Positions 36,501-44,388 of a stretch of DNA of 64,000 nucleotides are shown here, in pieces (within the stretch, counting starts at the first letter, position 1; every line of letters starts with the position of its first letter). The stretch covers positions 1-64,000 of the forward strand of contig CAZJYI010000008.1 of the NCBI GenBank assembly GCA_964550025.1, read 5' to 3'. This DNA is from CAZJYI01 sp964550025 (GTDB taxonomy: Bacteria; Verrucomicrobiota; Kiritimatiellia; UBA8416; CAYOBW01). The position numbers and the translations under genes were made by a program. The notes under the pieces are model-generated. The model did not search any database. It saw only the letters and a list, made by a program, of their open reading frames with translations, and was not told the origin of the DNA.

Positions 36501-37183
36501 AGCGGAGGAGGGACAATGTCCGTGCCATTGCCTCTGACCGTCGGGTCGTGGTCTCCGCGGCGGGAATGCTGATCTGCTGCGATGACCTGGGCCGGATCCG
36601 CTGGGTCCGACGGATCGCCTGCGTCCCGGCCGAAGCAGATCCCGCGCTTTCCGAGTTCTACCACAGTGACGACCTGGTCGGGAAAGACGGCCGCATCGTC
36701 GTCTGCGGCCCGGGGGCGCCCGAGCTCGTCTGCGTCGACGCCGAAACCGGCAGCGTTGTGTGGACGAAGTTCCAACCACAGAGGCGCCGGCTGCTCGGCC
36801 TGGCCGGGGAAACCGTTGTCGTGCGGAACATCACGTCTATCGAGGCGGTCTCCATTGCCGACGGCAAAACGAAGTGGCATTCGCCCGCCAACCGGGAAGG
36901 CGTCAGCCGCTACCTGGGCGATCCGGGCAAACTGCTGAATATCCGGTTCGACGTCGCCGAGATGAACAACAAAAGGGTGCCGGGAGCAGTCCGTAGTGCC
37001 GAGTTGCTGTCGGCCGCGGACGGCACGCCAATCGCATCCTGGGATCTCCCCCACGACGTCCTCCCGCGGTCCGATATCTACGCCGCGTTCGGATACGGCC
37101 GAAAGGTGCTACTCCTGACCGGCGACGACGAGAAGAAACGCGCGAACAAAGAACCGTCCGCCCAACTCTGCGTGGTGGAGTGA
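33515..37183 (+). CDS. Secreted giant protein with helical-repeat middle and C-terminal PQQ-like propeller
   Basis: A 1222-residue exported protein coupled to the upstream NPCBM gene. After a signal peptide (LVTTCLGVLVSAPFCMGG) comes a beta-rich N-terminal half, including a concanavalin-like stretch near 290-430. A helical TPR-like section at about 590-780 contains the phrase FGRIGLIRVNRAVEQGTLDQ, and is followed by HFVKAAGQYDELIPSL. The final 350 residues form a PQQ/BamB-like propeller with repeats such as LVCVDAETGSVVWTKF and LSAIDVDGARAAW. The architecture is typical of large planctomycete PQQ-like proteins of unknown function. No enzymatic residues could be identified. Confidence 0.82.
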   Translation: MILPFQKSALVTTCLGVLVSAPFCMGGPTNNVGTNAAASVVPAWRVYDDPSVRGDHRWMADFDEHATLIEEYEAAKKPHNARYVTLRGAYAIPVPTESGRAVRIRFNQSNLKNTRLTFRSGTNLYQVAQDRTHRHFLSAGRVVLPSELTKGKQSGVHPVHRLTDDGGLWQALADGLMDLRYQDAHFIVARGPRVLLSFPVEPAPMDMVLAGEARLDLFRVLDLPPLEWEQGALHAPPEELQPAALMPWRLDSLFYGREDEDAARLVRHEDGSIELFSSNTPCLRTAEATFRSESPMVITLKILSASAGAGVYLPGPNRSPLKFYIGKLNGRNVICRSPHDLGKQMSPFQDLHVLESPFFCRATYGLDFVQIDFSNDGRTWVTHSRQALHRHHAFSPLRVAMVLGGTRRQKHNAPGPEQSIRLSAVAVDTFRLLEGLVDPAILSGVPPDSSGHEWRMACNRALINGWAPAELRQKAVDDFLMTAVDAGVAPGRVLQCIRSLVPFMQPPQKYGNTSSSRLAGHLDGLGNRMLMNGQPELAAEWLDLWYELDTYESRRVRGRAEVSPPPIIRGYLYGLRHEQEWEELLLRSLEYMFFARPEKQNLLASWMLDQALDHLDGVPREEAFARKQYWLHPLRIMTDRQTANLLNELAAATANDEFERACRILIQEYDKDALSLSGDDDGLYMPAQDLLRDAIRSEPELQDVLVEQFGRIGLIRVNRAVEQGTLDQLEQIVVQFHGTEAARKALAILADRSLSLGHFVKAAGQYDELIPSLSGAERTSAVAKRNLALAMSGRRPPEAVTETVSFPGGSFTSDQYGKLIESVLVHRAEEDGHAPGKPWGPWPAGETPTVRQLTDLPFFAASPVGVRQKDKYLLLQQGGALSAIDVDGARAAWSHGSVDAKSALFSFRPLVLEDRVFAALSEKKGEAVLKCLQLDKGNVLWERKLVDLPAADPFKGGRDLFLLSHSFDEHLVLQRINPANGEPEFTQHLLRHRHEERRRDNVRAIASDRRVVVSAAGMLICCDDLGRIRWVRRIACVPAEADPALSEFYHSDDLVGKDGRIVVCGPGAPELVCVDAETGSVVWTKFQPQRRRLLGLAGETVVVRNITSIEAVSIADGKTKWHSPANREGVSRYLGDPGKLLNIRFDVAEMNNKRVPGAVRSAELLSAADGTPIASWDLPHDVLPRSDIYAAFGYGRKVLLLTGDDEKKRANKEPSAQLCVVE

Positions 37184-37208
37184 GGAACGGGGCTCCTGAT
37201 CTGACGCT

Positions 37209-37310
37209 GTCCGGAACGCGACCCTCCACGATATCAAGAAACGCCGGTTTTGTGTCCTGGAGGGACGGCTGCCACGCCGTCCTTCCCCATGGAGAAGCCA
37301 AAGGAAAAGA
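37209..37310 (+). repeat. Dispersed repeat, copy 1
   Basis: About 100 bases beginning CGACCCTCCA, passing TGTGTCCTGGAGGGACGG, a palindrome GGACGG/CCGTCC, and ending GGAGAAGCCAAAGG. A second copy at 58406-58497 agrees along its whole length with scattered substitutions. Arms CCCTCCA and TGGAGGG can also pair. Located 26 bases after the propeller gene. Confidence 0.75.
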
Positions 37311-37386
37311 GGGCGTACAGAGGGGGCATCTTAGCATTTCGTTCCGTTGCAAGACTCCGGTGGTTGAGCGTCAGTGTTGTATCGGC

Positions 37387-37475
37387 TTCCGTACTCGTAC
37401 ACGTACTCATACACCCCAATCTCTAAACCCTGGAGAGGAGAGAGTTGCGTGTACGAGTAGGTGTACGAGTACGAA
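37387..37475. repeat. Imperfect inverted repeat of GTACTCGTACAC units
   Basis: 37387-37415 and 37449-37475 are inverted copies with about three mismatches, each built of two units around GTACTCGTACAC. The 33-base spacer contains GGAGAGGAGAGAG. The rest of the gap up to 37615 shows no gene. Confidence 0.7.
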
Positions 37476-37615
37476 GGGTGGGGCAGTGCCGTGCTGATAC
37501 GATTTGGTTGAGGGCGTCCCATTCATGCACGCCGCCAATGCTCCGCAGAAGAACCTGGACCTGCCGTGAGTTCCGTCCCTGCCGCTTCACTTCTTGGGTT
37601 CACCTTCGCGTGACT

Positions 37616-38346
37616 CTATCGTACTGGCTTTGCCAAAGGGCCTACAGCAAGTTCTAGCAGACGTGCTTGGTGTCGGCGGAGCTCGGGTTCGGAGACCAGC
37701 CTATGGCAGATCTCCACGACCAGTTCCTTCTTACCGCGCGAACGCAGCTTCCTCCCGTCCAGTAGGTCAACTAGGCATTGACCTGATCCCTGGAAGACGA
37801 GAAGCCGTTCTCTGACCTCCGACAGCCTACGGGTGAAGTCGCCGTTCAGTAGACCCTTCGCAAGTGACTTCTCCACGTTGTCGATAATCTCCGTGGCCTC
37901 CTCGGTCACCCTAGCAAGGTGGCCCCTGTCGATGAAGACCCGCGCGTCAATCATCTCTTCGGCCGCAGCCAGCTGTCTCTCGATGGCGATCACTTGTGAT
38001 CGCAGCTTCGAAGAACTCCTACAGAGATGGCTGAGGTGTTTCCCCAGAGCAGAAGCGTATTCCATGAAGCACTCAAATTGCTCTGTCTGCTCGAAGCCGT
38101 CTCTCCTTGCATTGGGACGTACGGACGTCGACAGATGAAGCTCTCCTATGTGCCAGGTTGCAAACCTCCGTTCTGTGAAGACATCAGCGAGGAAATGCTC
38201 ATCACCCACCTGGATGTTACCTTGGCTGACGCGAATGCCCCGCATGGTCACGCGTGGCGGCAGCGAGGCCAGGCATTTCGTCCTAGCGAACCATCCCTTC
38301 CCAATGGCGGTGCCATCTCGCCCCGTACCGGGGCTAACTGATCGTC
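37616..38346 (-). pseudogene. C-terminal remnant of an Hsp90-like ATPase-type protein
   Basis: The open frame runs from a stop at 38347-38345 to 37616 and has no convincing start; a GTG at 38251 gives 211 residues. The sequence GIRVSQGNIQVGDEHFLADVF, RFATWHIGELH and RPNARRDGFEQ matches, as I recall it, the central part of bacterial Hsp90/GHKL-like ATPases often found in defence-type loci. The N-terminal ATP-binding region that should precede it is absent. The tail is helical with charged residues. The frame is intact from 38346 on, so the loss is a 5' truncation. It ends about 60 bases before a toxin-antitoxin pair on the other strand. Confidence 0.55.
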
Positions 38347-38372
38347 ACGGGGCTGAACGGGTGAGATGATCC

Positions 38373-38400
38373 TTGACGCGGTATGACCGGCGTTATACCG
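38373..38400 (+). promoter_or_regulatory. Probable promoter and operator of the MazEF-type pair
   Basis: TTGACG at 38373-38378 could be a -35 element, with TATACC at 38394-38399 as a -10 at a short spacing of 15. The palindrome GGTAT (38380-38384) and ATACC (38395-38399) overlaps it, as expected for an operator bound by the antitoxin-toxin complex. Confidence 0.42.
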
Positions 38401-38407
38401 TGATGTC

Positions 38408-38644
38408 ATGAAGACAGCCATATCCATTCCTGACGATGTGTTCTCGCGGGCGGAGCGATTTGCGCGGCGCCGGAAGATGACGAGGAGCGCCCTTTTCACC
38501 AAGGCGGTTGACGAGTACATTCAGCACCACCGGGACGATGGTGTGACCCAGAAACTGAACGAGGTGTATGCCGACGAGGATTCCTCCCTCGATCCGGTTT
38601 TTGCCCACCTCCAGGCGCTTTCCTTGCCCAAGGAGGAATGGTGA
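38408..38644 (+). CDS. Ribbon-helix-helix antitoxin (MazE/CopG-like)
   Basis: A 78-residue protein with a short N-terminal strand and two helices typical of ribbon-helix-helix DNA binding: MKTAISIPDDVFSRAERFAR followed by RKMTRSALFTKAVDEYI. The acidic C-terminal tail (YADEDSSLDP...) is the expected toxin-binding part. Its stop TGA overlaps the toxin ATG (TGATG), the standard arrangement for such operons. It would neutralise the downstream ribonuclease and repress the promoter through the GGTAT/ATACC palindrome. Confidence 0.88.
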   Translation: MKTAISIPDDVFSRAERFARRRKMTRSALFTKAVDEYIQHHRDDGVTQKLNEVYADEDSSLDPVFAHLQALSLPKEEW

Positions 38645-38982
38645 TGCGGCGGGGTGAAATCTGGTGGGCAGCGCTACCGGATCCCGTCGGTTCCGAACCT
38701 GGCTACTGTCGCCCTGTTCTAATCGTTCAGTCAGATACCTTCACGCGTAGTGCCATCAAGACCGTACTTTGTGCCGCCGTGACCTCCAATCTTCACCTTG
38801 CGGCCGCTCCCGGCAACGTGCGCATCGCTGCACGCGCATCCGGCCTTCGGAAACCCTCGGTAGTCAACGTTTCGCAAGTCGCGGCAATCGATCGGACGTT
38901 CTTGAAAGAACGAGTGAGGAGTCTGGATGCGCAAACCATGCGTGAGGTGGACGAAGGGCTCCGACTCGTTCTGAACCTGTAG
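38644..38982 (+). CDS. mazF: MazF/PemK-like endoribonuclease toxin
   Basis: A 112-residue toxin of the MazF/PemK/CcdB fold. Family marks are MRRGEIWWAALPDPVGSEPG at the start, the RPVLIVQSD strand, and KPSVVNVSQVAAIDRTFL. These proteins cleave mRNA at short motifs. The start at 38644 is preferred over the ATG at 38638 because the ribosome-binding site AAGGAGGA at 38630-38637 touches the latter but is correctly spaced for the former. Complete and apparently functional. It sits among broken genes, fitting a small mobile stabilisation module. Confidence 0.9.
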   Translation: MRRGEIWWAALPDPVGSEPGYCRPVLIVQSDTFTRSAIKTVLCAAVTSNLHLAAAPGNVRIAARASGLRKPSVVNVSQVAAIDRTFLKERVRSLDAQTMREVDEGLRLVLNL

Positions 38983-38998
38983 ACAGTGGGATGGGCTG

Positions 38999-39165
38999 TC
39001 AGTCCGCGGTCGGCGGCGGCTCGAACAACTCCTTCGGGGGCGGTGTCATGGTGGTCCAGAAGTAGGAATCGAGCCGTTTTGCTGCCGCAAGGGTCCTCTA
39101 CACCTTCTCCTGGTCGCCGTTTACCCGTCGGATTTGCGCAAGTACGAACGTCGCACATGCGCTTG
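38999..39165 (-). pseudogene. Duplicated 3' fragment of the TPR gene
   Basis: On the minus strand the frame reads TFVLAQIRRVNGDQEKV, an in-frame TAG, RTLAAAKRLDSYFWTT, then MTPPPKELFEPP and a TGA at 39001-38999. This matches the last 50 or so residues of the intact TPR protein at 41063-42124 (TFALAQIERRSGDQEKADKT, AKRLDPYLWTTMTPPP). The copy has diverged and carries a stop. It lies about 2 kb from the intact gene, same orientation, on the other side of the HAMP-GAF gene. Confidence 0.85.
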
Positions 39166-39307
39166 GCCGGAGCTGAGGTGCGTGTTAACGAATTGGCATG
39201 GTGCGAGAGGTCATGTTCGACAGGGCAGATACCGGTCGGTGTCCGGTTGAGGAACGCTTGGACACTCTCCCGACGAAGCAGGCCCGTTGGTCCCGCCGGG
39301 GTGCCCG

Positions 39308-40756
39308 ATGATTGCCAAATCGATCAAGCCCCAGGTTTTGCTGGTGTTGGCCCTCCAGCTACTGGTTCTGCTGGGCGTCGTCGCGAGCACGTTGTATCTC
39401 CTCAGGCTGCGCCAGCACGACTACCTCATTCTTAATCTGAACGGCCAATTGCGTGTCATTACCGAGACACTGGTCAAGCAGAGCGAGAGCTATCTGCAGC
39501 ATGCGGGGGACGCCGACGCGGGGTTGTTCATTGCCGGACTGCGTCAGCAGGTGGATGAGTTCGATGCAATCGTCGACGGTTTGAAGACACGCGCATTGAA
39601 CGCCAAACTGTTGGACAACAGTTTCATCGTACCGGGTGCGCACAAGACAACACACTCCTTGTCGTCGGGGCCTGACCAGGCCATCTACTGCGTCTGGGAT
39701 GGGCCGTCACGAGATCAGATGGACGAGACGGCCGCGGTCTGGGATGAATTCCACTCGGGGCTTGCCCGTGTCATGGGTAGCGGTCCAGGTGAACCACAGA
39801 CGAAGCAGGCGGCGGAGTATGTCCTGGAATACCACGGCAGGTTGATCTCGACCACGGCCAAGCTCGCACGCGCCTTCCGGTCCATGATGGAGAGCAAGCT
39901 GGCACAGATCCGTGTGCTGAACCAAGCTGCGATCGGCATCATGCTGCTGATTGGGGGAACGATCCTGTTCATCCTGCAGCGACGCGTGTTCGCACCCATA
40001 GAACGCACTGTGGCCGGTTTCAACCGCGTCGCAGGCGGCGATCTCGACTATCGCGTGCCGGCGCCCGACAGTATCGAGATCGGCACAATGACGCGCACGT
40101 TCAACCGTCTGACGCAACGCCTCGCCGCGCTGTTTCGACTCACGGATCGTATCAACCAGGCGACCAGCCTTGACGAGATTCTCCGTTTTGCTTCTGAGGA
40201 GTTCCCAGCATTTCTCCCGCACGACTGGATTGGCCTGCTGCGCGTTGCACCGGATGCCGACTGGTTCAACCTCGAGCGATGCCACTCGCGGCAGCGGTTC
40301 GCACTGGATGAGAACGAGAGCCTTCCCTACCGTGGATCCCAGTTCGAGCGGGCCTTCCAGCGAGGAAAGCCGTTGTTCCTATCGTCGGCTTCAGATGCGG
40401 CAAACGTGTGGGCGAGCGACCCGCTATTGCAGCGACTGCGCGCGCAGGGGCTGAGCAGCGTGTTCGGAATGGGCGTCGAGATCGCTGAGTCACACCACGA
40501 GAGATTTGACGGCAATGGCTACCCGCATGGTCTGCGCGATACGGAGATCCCTCTCTCCGCACGCAGCGTCGCGATCGCGGACGTGTTCGATGCAGTCACC
40601 TCCAAGCGCCCGTACAAGGAAGCCTGGCCAGTGGAACGTGCGCTCGATCTCGTCCGTGAAGAGACAGGCAGGCACTTTGATCCCGACGTCGTGGCGGCAT
40701 TTGAAGCCGGGCTGCCGCGCATTCTCGCGATCTATGACGAGCACAAGCACGTGTGA
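39308..40756 (+). CDS. Membrane signalling protein: HAMP, truncated GAF and HD-GYP C-terminal half lacking the HD motif
   Basis: A 482-residue protein. A transmembrane helix at about 10-30 and another at about 205-225 frame a periplasmic sensor region. HAMP follows (FAPIERTVAGFNRVAGGDLDYRV), then a GAF-like region (about 285-395). At about 397 the sequence passes abruptly into the second half of an HD-GYP domain: AESHHERFDGNGYPHGL, ARSVAIADVFDAVTSKRPY and RHFDPDVVAAFE. The HD dyad and preceding metal ligands that should lie about 60 residues earlier are missing, so cyclic-di-GMP hydrolysis is unlikely. An internal deletion joining GAF to HD-GYP explains this. The gene is otherwise open. Start ATG 39308. 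Confidence 0.8.
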   Translation: MIAKSIKPQVLLVLALQLLVLLGVVASTLYLLRLRQHDYLILNLNGQLRVITETLVKQSESYLQHAGDADAGLFIAGLRQQVDEFDAIVDGLKTRALNAKLLDNSFIVPGAHKTTHSLSSGPDQAIYCVWDGPSRDQMDETAAVWDEFHSGLARVMGSGPGEPQTKQAAEYVLEYHGRLISTTAKLARAFRSMMESKLAQIRVLNQAAIGIMLLIGGTILFILQRRVFAPIERTVAGFNRVAGGDLDYRVPAPDSIEIGTMTRTFNRLTQRLAALFRLTDRINQATSLDEILRFASEEFPAFLPHDWIGLLRVAPDADWFNLERCHSRQRFALDENESLPYRGSQFERAFQRGKPLFLSSASDAANVWASDPLLQRLRAQGLSSVFGMGVEIAESHHERFDGNGYPHGLRDTEIPLSARSVAIADVFDAVTSKRPYKEAWPVERALDLVREETGRHFDPDVVAAFEAGLPRILAIYDEHKHV

Positions 40757-40830
40757 TAGCCCGCTATACGGGAGACATCCCAGCACGTGACGACGGGCCA
40801 ATCGAGAACCCGTCCGAAAAGGGGCACATC

Positions 40831-41004
40831 GGCAAACCCGAAACTCGAATATCGAAATCCGAAACAAATGCGAAATCCGAATGCCCAAATGACCGAAACG
40901 AAGAGGGGAATCCGTCTTCTCCTTCCCGTTTTACCCATTCTCCCCTTTTGAGATTCGGATTTGTTTTCCGCCTGCGGCGGAGATTTCGAGATTCGAGTTT
41001 GCGC
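40831..41004. repeat. Inverted arrays of CGAAATCC-type units in a 306-bp gap
   Basis: 40831-40899 contains ACTCGAATATCGAAATCCGA and CAAATGCGAAATCCGAAT, and 40946-41004 carries related sequence in reverse (GATTCGGATTTG, GATTTCGAGATTCGAGTTTG). A perfect CCGCC/GGCGG palindrome is embedded in the second arm. No gene is seen in the gap 40757-41062. Confidence 0.65.
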
Positions 41005-41062
41005 CCATATCAGGGGGAACGACGGCGGGATTGCCCAGCGGACCTTCTCGGATGACCTGAAC

Positions 41063-42124
41063 CTAATCCACTGCCGGCGGCTCGAACAACTCCTTCGGAG
41101 GCGGTGTCATGGTGGTCCAGAGGTAGGGATCGAGCCGTTTTGCTTCCGCAAGGGTCTTGTCCGCCTTCTCCTGATCGCCACTCCTTCGCTCGATTTGCGC
41201 GAGTGCGAACGTTGTCCATGCACGTAGCGCAACCGGTCCCGGCGGATCGCATGCGAGGTAGCGTTTGGCAAAGCGCTTTGCTGGCCCGTGCTTCTTCTTC
41301 AGCCCGAATGTCCGGCAGATATCCATCAGGACAGCCCCGTTCCCGGGATCGAGCTGCAGCGCCTTGTCGGCTTGCTGCGTCGCCTTGTCGATATCCCCCG
41401 CCCGTGCATATTCGTTTGCCAGGTTCGCGTGAACCCGTGGATCTGCGTTGTGCGTCTTCGCGAGCTCCTGCCACAGGGCGAGCCGCTTCTCCGAGTCCCG
41501 TTGTAGCGAGTATCCGCACCGGGCCTCCGCGGCAGCGACCGGGGAACGTTCGGCCATAATGCCGAGGTGTTCTTCCGCGAGCTTCTTGTCACCCACCAGG
41601 TCGGGCGGGTTGTTGCCGTAGAGCGAGACGAGGATTGTCCGTGCGGCATGGTTGCCGGGTTCCAGCTCAACCGCTCTCTCCCCGGATTCGGCCGCCTTCT
41701 TGAACTGGTTCGCAATTCCCTGGTGGTCCCTCGCATGTGCCTTGAGGATTCCGCTGTAGATTGCGATCCGCGCGGCCCAGCAGTGATAGAGGCCGGAATC
41801 GGGATCGGCCTTGACGGCCTTTTCGATCGCTTCCTGCGCACTGTCTATCTCGCGGGTCTTTCCGGCGGCCTGGAACCTGAGCCGTGCCAACTCAAACCAC
41901 GCCCGGGCATTCGCCGGGTTCTTCGCCAGCTCCGCATCCAGGACCTCTTTCGCCTCGTCATACCGCGCGGCAAAACGCAGCCCGAAGGCCTCGGAAACAG
42001 GCTCCGTCTGTTTCGGTTCCGCCAAAGCAGATTGGGTGACCGCATGTACGGCCACTCCCGTCAGCAAGCCCAATACCATCAGTTGTGCGGGCCCGACCGA
42101 CAAGGGTGTTTGTTGATGCTTCAT
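41063..42124 (-). CDS. Secreted TPR-repeat protein
   Basis: A 353-residue protein with an N-terminal hydrophobic export segment (LMVLGLLTGVAVHAVTQSALA) and about six TPR units, recognisable by phrases such as NPANARAWFELARLRFQ, DPRVHANLANEYARAGDIDKA and DPGNGAVLMDICRTFG. There is no enzymatic domain. It would mediate protein-protein contacts in the periplasm. ATG at 42124 is preceded by a weak AAGAAA. A broken copy of its 3' end is at 38999-39165. It stands alone on the minus strand. Confidence 0.82.
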   Translation of the reverse strand: MKHQQTPLSVGPAQLMVLGLLTGVAVHAVTQSALAEPKQTEPVSEAFGLRFAARYDEAKEVLDAELAKNPANARAWFELARLRFQAAGKTREIDSAQEAIEKAVKADPDSGLYHCWAARIAIYSGILKAHARDHQGIANQFKKAAESGERAVELEPGNHAARTILVSLYGNNPPDLVGDKKLAEEHLGIMAERSPVAAAEARCGYSLQRDSEKRLALWQELAKTHNADPRVHANLANEYARAGDIDKATQQADKALQLDPGNGAVLMDICRTFGLKKKHGPAKRFAKRYLACDPPGPVALRAWTTFALAQIERRSGDQEKADKTLAEAKRLDPYLWTTMTPPPKELFEPPAVD

Positions 42125-42700
42125 TTTCTTCCAATCGGTTGATGGTTGTCAGGGCCGGAAACCGGCCCCCGGTTGCCCGACAGCGGGGTTCTCTATACCA
42201 CGAACCATGCCAGAGAACTGAGGCCCCGGCGACCGGACATTGCAGGTTCCTCGCTTGCAGGCAGTTATCGATTGTCCCAGAACCAGAGCCCGAACATTCA
42301 TGTGCCTTCGGATGTACATTCTATGACTTGCGATGTCCACAAAAAGAGCGTCTGGAGGCAGATGGCAGGGGCAAGCGAAGGAAGTGGGTGCCGCTGGAAT
42401 CCCCGCCCCTTGGTACCTGTTTAGCGTTCCTCGCTCGTTCAGCTATCTCGATTATGTATCATCTTCCACTGAACTCGCAAATCCCATGTTGGTATTGTCT
42501 GGACCATGAGCCCCGAAGACGATGGTCTGCTGTGTGATGGTACGGGGCGAACGGGGGAAACAGCAGCAGGAAGCAGTCCCCGCAGGCTCTCCGGCAGAGG
42601 TCGAGTCTGAAGTTGGGACTTGACGGTGCTGATCGGCTACCGCAACTGACTCAGCTGCCTTTCGGGGTTTCGGGCTTCACGGCGTGCTACCTCCGGCATT
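42125..42700. other. 576-bp gap without a recognisable gene
   Basis: Both strands were read. Short frames exist but none has codon-like composition, a ribosome-binding site or a familiar motif. GGCCGG-AAA-CCGGCC near 42150 is a small hairpin in the leader of the TPR gene. No repeat shared with other parts of the window was noticed. Confidence 0.6.
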
Positions 42701-44233
42701 CTACTTTCGCAAGTCGCTTTCGCGTGCTGCCAGGACGCATTTCTTGAGGTCGGCCGAGAGGAGTTTTGCGAGGGCTTCTTTTTCGGGAAGCAGGTTGGTG
42801 GTTTCGCCCGGGTCGGCCTTTATGTTGGTGGCGACGCGGGCCACTACTTTGTCGGTGCCCCTTTCCCACCACTCCGTGTAGCGGTAACTGCGGTTGCGGA
42901 TGGAGTGCCCGATTACGTGTTTCTTCGTGTCGGAAGCGCGATGCGGGTAGGAGGAGTAGGCGTAGTCACGGTGTTTTGCGGCGGGGTTCTTGAGGACCGG
43001 GACGAGCGACTTGCCCTGGAGGTGCTTTGGCAGGTCAAGCCCGCACAGTTCGCAGAGGGTGGGGTAGAGGTCGATGAGTTCGACCATGGCCTCGCAGTCG
43101 CCCACGGCCGTGGCCATCTTGGGATGGCGGATGATCAGCGGGACGCGCGTGTCGCACTCGAAGTTGGTGTGCTTGCACCATGACGAATGGTCTCCCAGCT
43201 TCCAACCGTGGTCCGCCCAGAACACCACGATGGTGTTGTCGGCCGCGCCCGCGCTCTCGAGCGCATCCAGCAGGATGCCGACGTTGCGGTCGGTGTAGCT
43301 GACACACGCATGGTAACCGTGCAGAAGACGTTGGTTGAGCTCCGTCGGAAAATCGGCCGGTGTCCCCTTGGGCGGGATATCCGCATAAGCGCGCAGCTCG
43401 CCGGCCATCCTGTTGCGTGCCCATTCCGGATAGCCGGGGGGCACACCGAGGTTCTTGGGGAGAGCAAAGTCCTCACGCTTATAGAGGTCCCAGTACCGGG
43501 TGGGCGCGTTGAACGGGAGGTGCGGCTTTGTGAAGCCGACGGCTAGGAAGAACGGTTTGCCGGAGGCGGCCAGTTTCTTGATCTGACGCACACCCTCCGC
43601 GGCCCGCATGCCGTCGGAATAGACATCGTCCGCGACATCGGCCGCTTCCGTTGATGGGCCTCTGCTCTTCGTTTTCTTCCGCCCGGGTGCGTGGAGTTTG
43701 GATTCGCGTGTCTGTTTGAGGCTCTCAGGATTGGCGTAGCCCTTGCCGCCGACCTTGATCCACTCCGTCCAGTTCTCCGGATCCACGCCCGGGCCGCCCG
43801 TCCCGTGATAGATCTTTCCGAGACCAACCGTGACATAGCCGTTGGCCTTGAAGTGCTGGTTCATGGTCACCACGTCCGCCCATCGCTTCCTCCAATCGGT
43901 GACGTGGTAGGTCCTTTCGTTGGTGTACTCGGGATAGAGTCCGGTCATGAGAGACACGCGCGAAGCACCGCACACCGCCTGGTTGCAGTACGCCTGGGCG
44001 AAGCGCAGGCCGGACTCCGCGAGCGCGTCCAGGCGCGGCGTTCTTGCCTTGATCGGTTGCCCGCGGGTACCGTAGCAGGCCAGCTCGGGTCGCAGATCGT
44101 CGACAGCGACAAAGAGCACGTTGGGGTGGGGTGGGGGAGCTGCTTCTGCAGTCCCGCCTGAACAAAGTGCGAGCATCAGTGGTGTCAGAGCTGCCGTCAG
44201 TGTTCGAAATGCCCCATGTATGCGTGTCTTCAT
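42701..44233 (-). CDS. Secreted S1 sulfatase, iduronate-2-sulfatase-like
   Basis: A 510-residue sulfatase. ATG at 44233 (GGAGAAA upstream) starts a signal peptide (AALTPLMLALCSGGTAEA). The catalytic domain begins NVLFVAVDDLRPELACYG and has the formylglycine motif CGASR with Cys at about residue 88, the CxASR variant seen in iduronate-2-sulfatase relatives, followed by VSLMTGLYPE. GYVTVGLGKIYHG, FWADHGWKLGDHSSWCKHTN and VELIDLYPTLCELCGL fit that subfamily. It diverges from another sulfatase at 44389 over 155 bases. Substrate is likely a sulfated uronic acid polymer, by family inference only. Confidence 0.92.
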   Translation of the reverse strand: MKTRIHGAFRTLTAALTPLMLALCSGGTAEAAPPPHPNVLFVAVDDLRPELACYGTRGQPIKARTPRLDALAESGLRFAQAYCNQAVCGASRVSLMTGLYPEYTNERTYHVTDWRKRWADVVTMNQHFKANGYVTVGLGKIYHGTGGPGVDPENWTEWIKVGGKGYANPESLKQTRESKLHAPGRKKTKSRGPSTEAADVADDVYSDGMRAAEGVRQIKKLAASGKPFFLAVGFTKPHLPFNAPTRYWDLYKREDFALPKNLGVPPGYPEWARNRMAGELRAYADIPPKGTPADFPTELNQRLLHGYHACVSYTDRNVGILLDALESAGAADNTIVVFWADHGWKLGDHSSWCKHTNFECDTRVPLIIRHPKMATAVGDCEAMVELIDLYPTLCELCGLDLPKHLQGKSLVPVLKNPAAKHRDYAYSSYPHRASDTKKHVIGHSIRNRSYRYTEWWERGTDKVVARVATNIKADPGETTNLLPEKEALAKLLSADLKKCVLAARESDLRK

Positions 44234-44388
44234 AGTGCGACTTTCTCCTGGTGATTGGTCCGCGGGTTCAGTACTGACAGCCGACGAACACTGGTTCATC
44301 CCCGTTTCCTGCGTTCTGGATGCAGTATGGGGTCGCGACTCTGATTTGTCCACTTGACTTGACCGCGGAAAAACGACATCAGATAGGC

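Noticed and set aside
42125..42700. Small open frames in the 576-bp gap
   Set aside because: No ribosome-binding site, no recognisable motif and no codon-like pattern on either strand.
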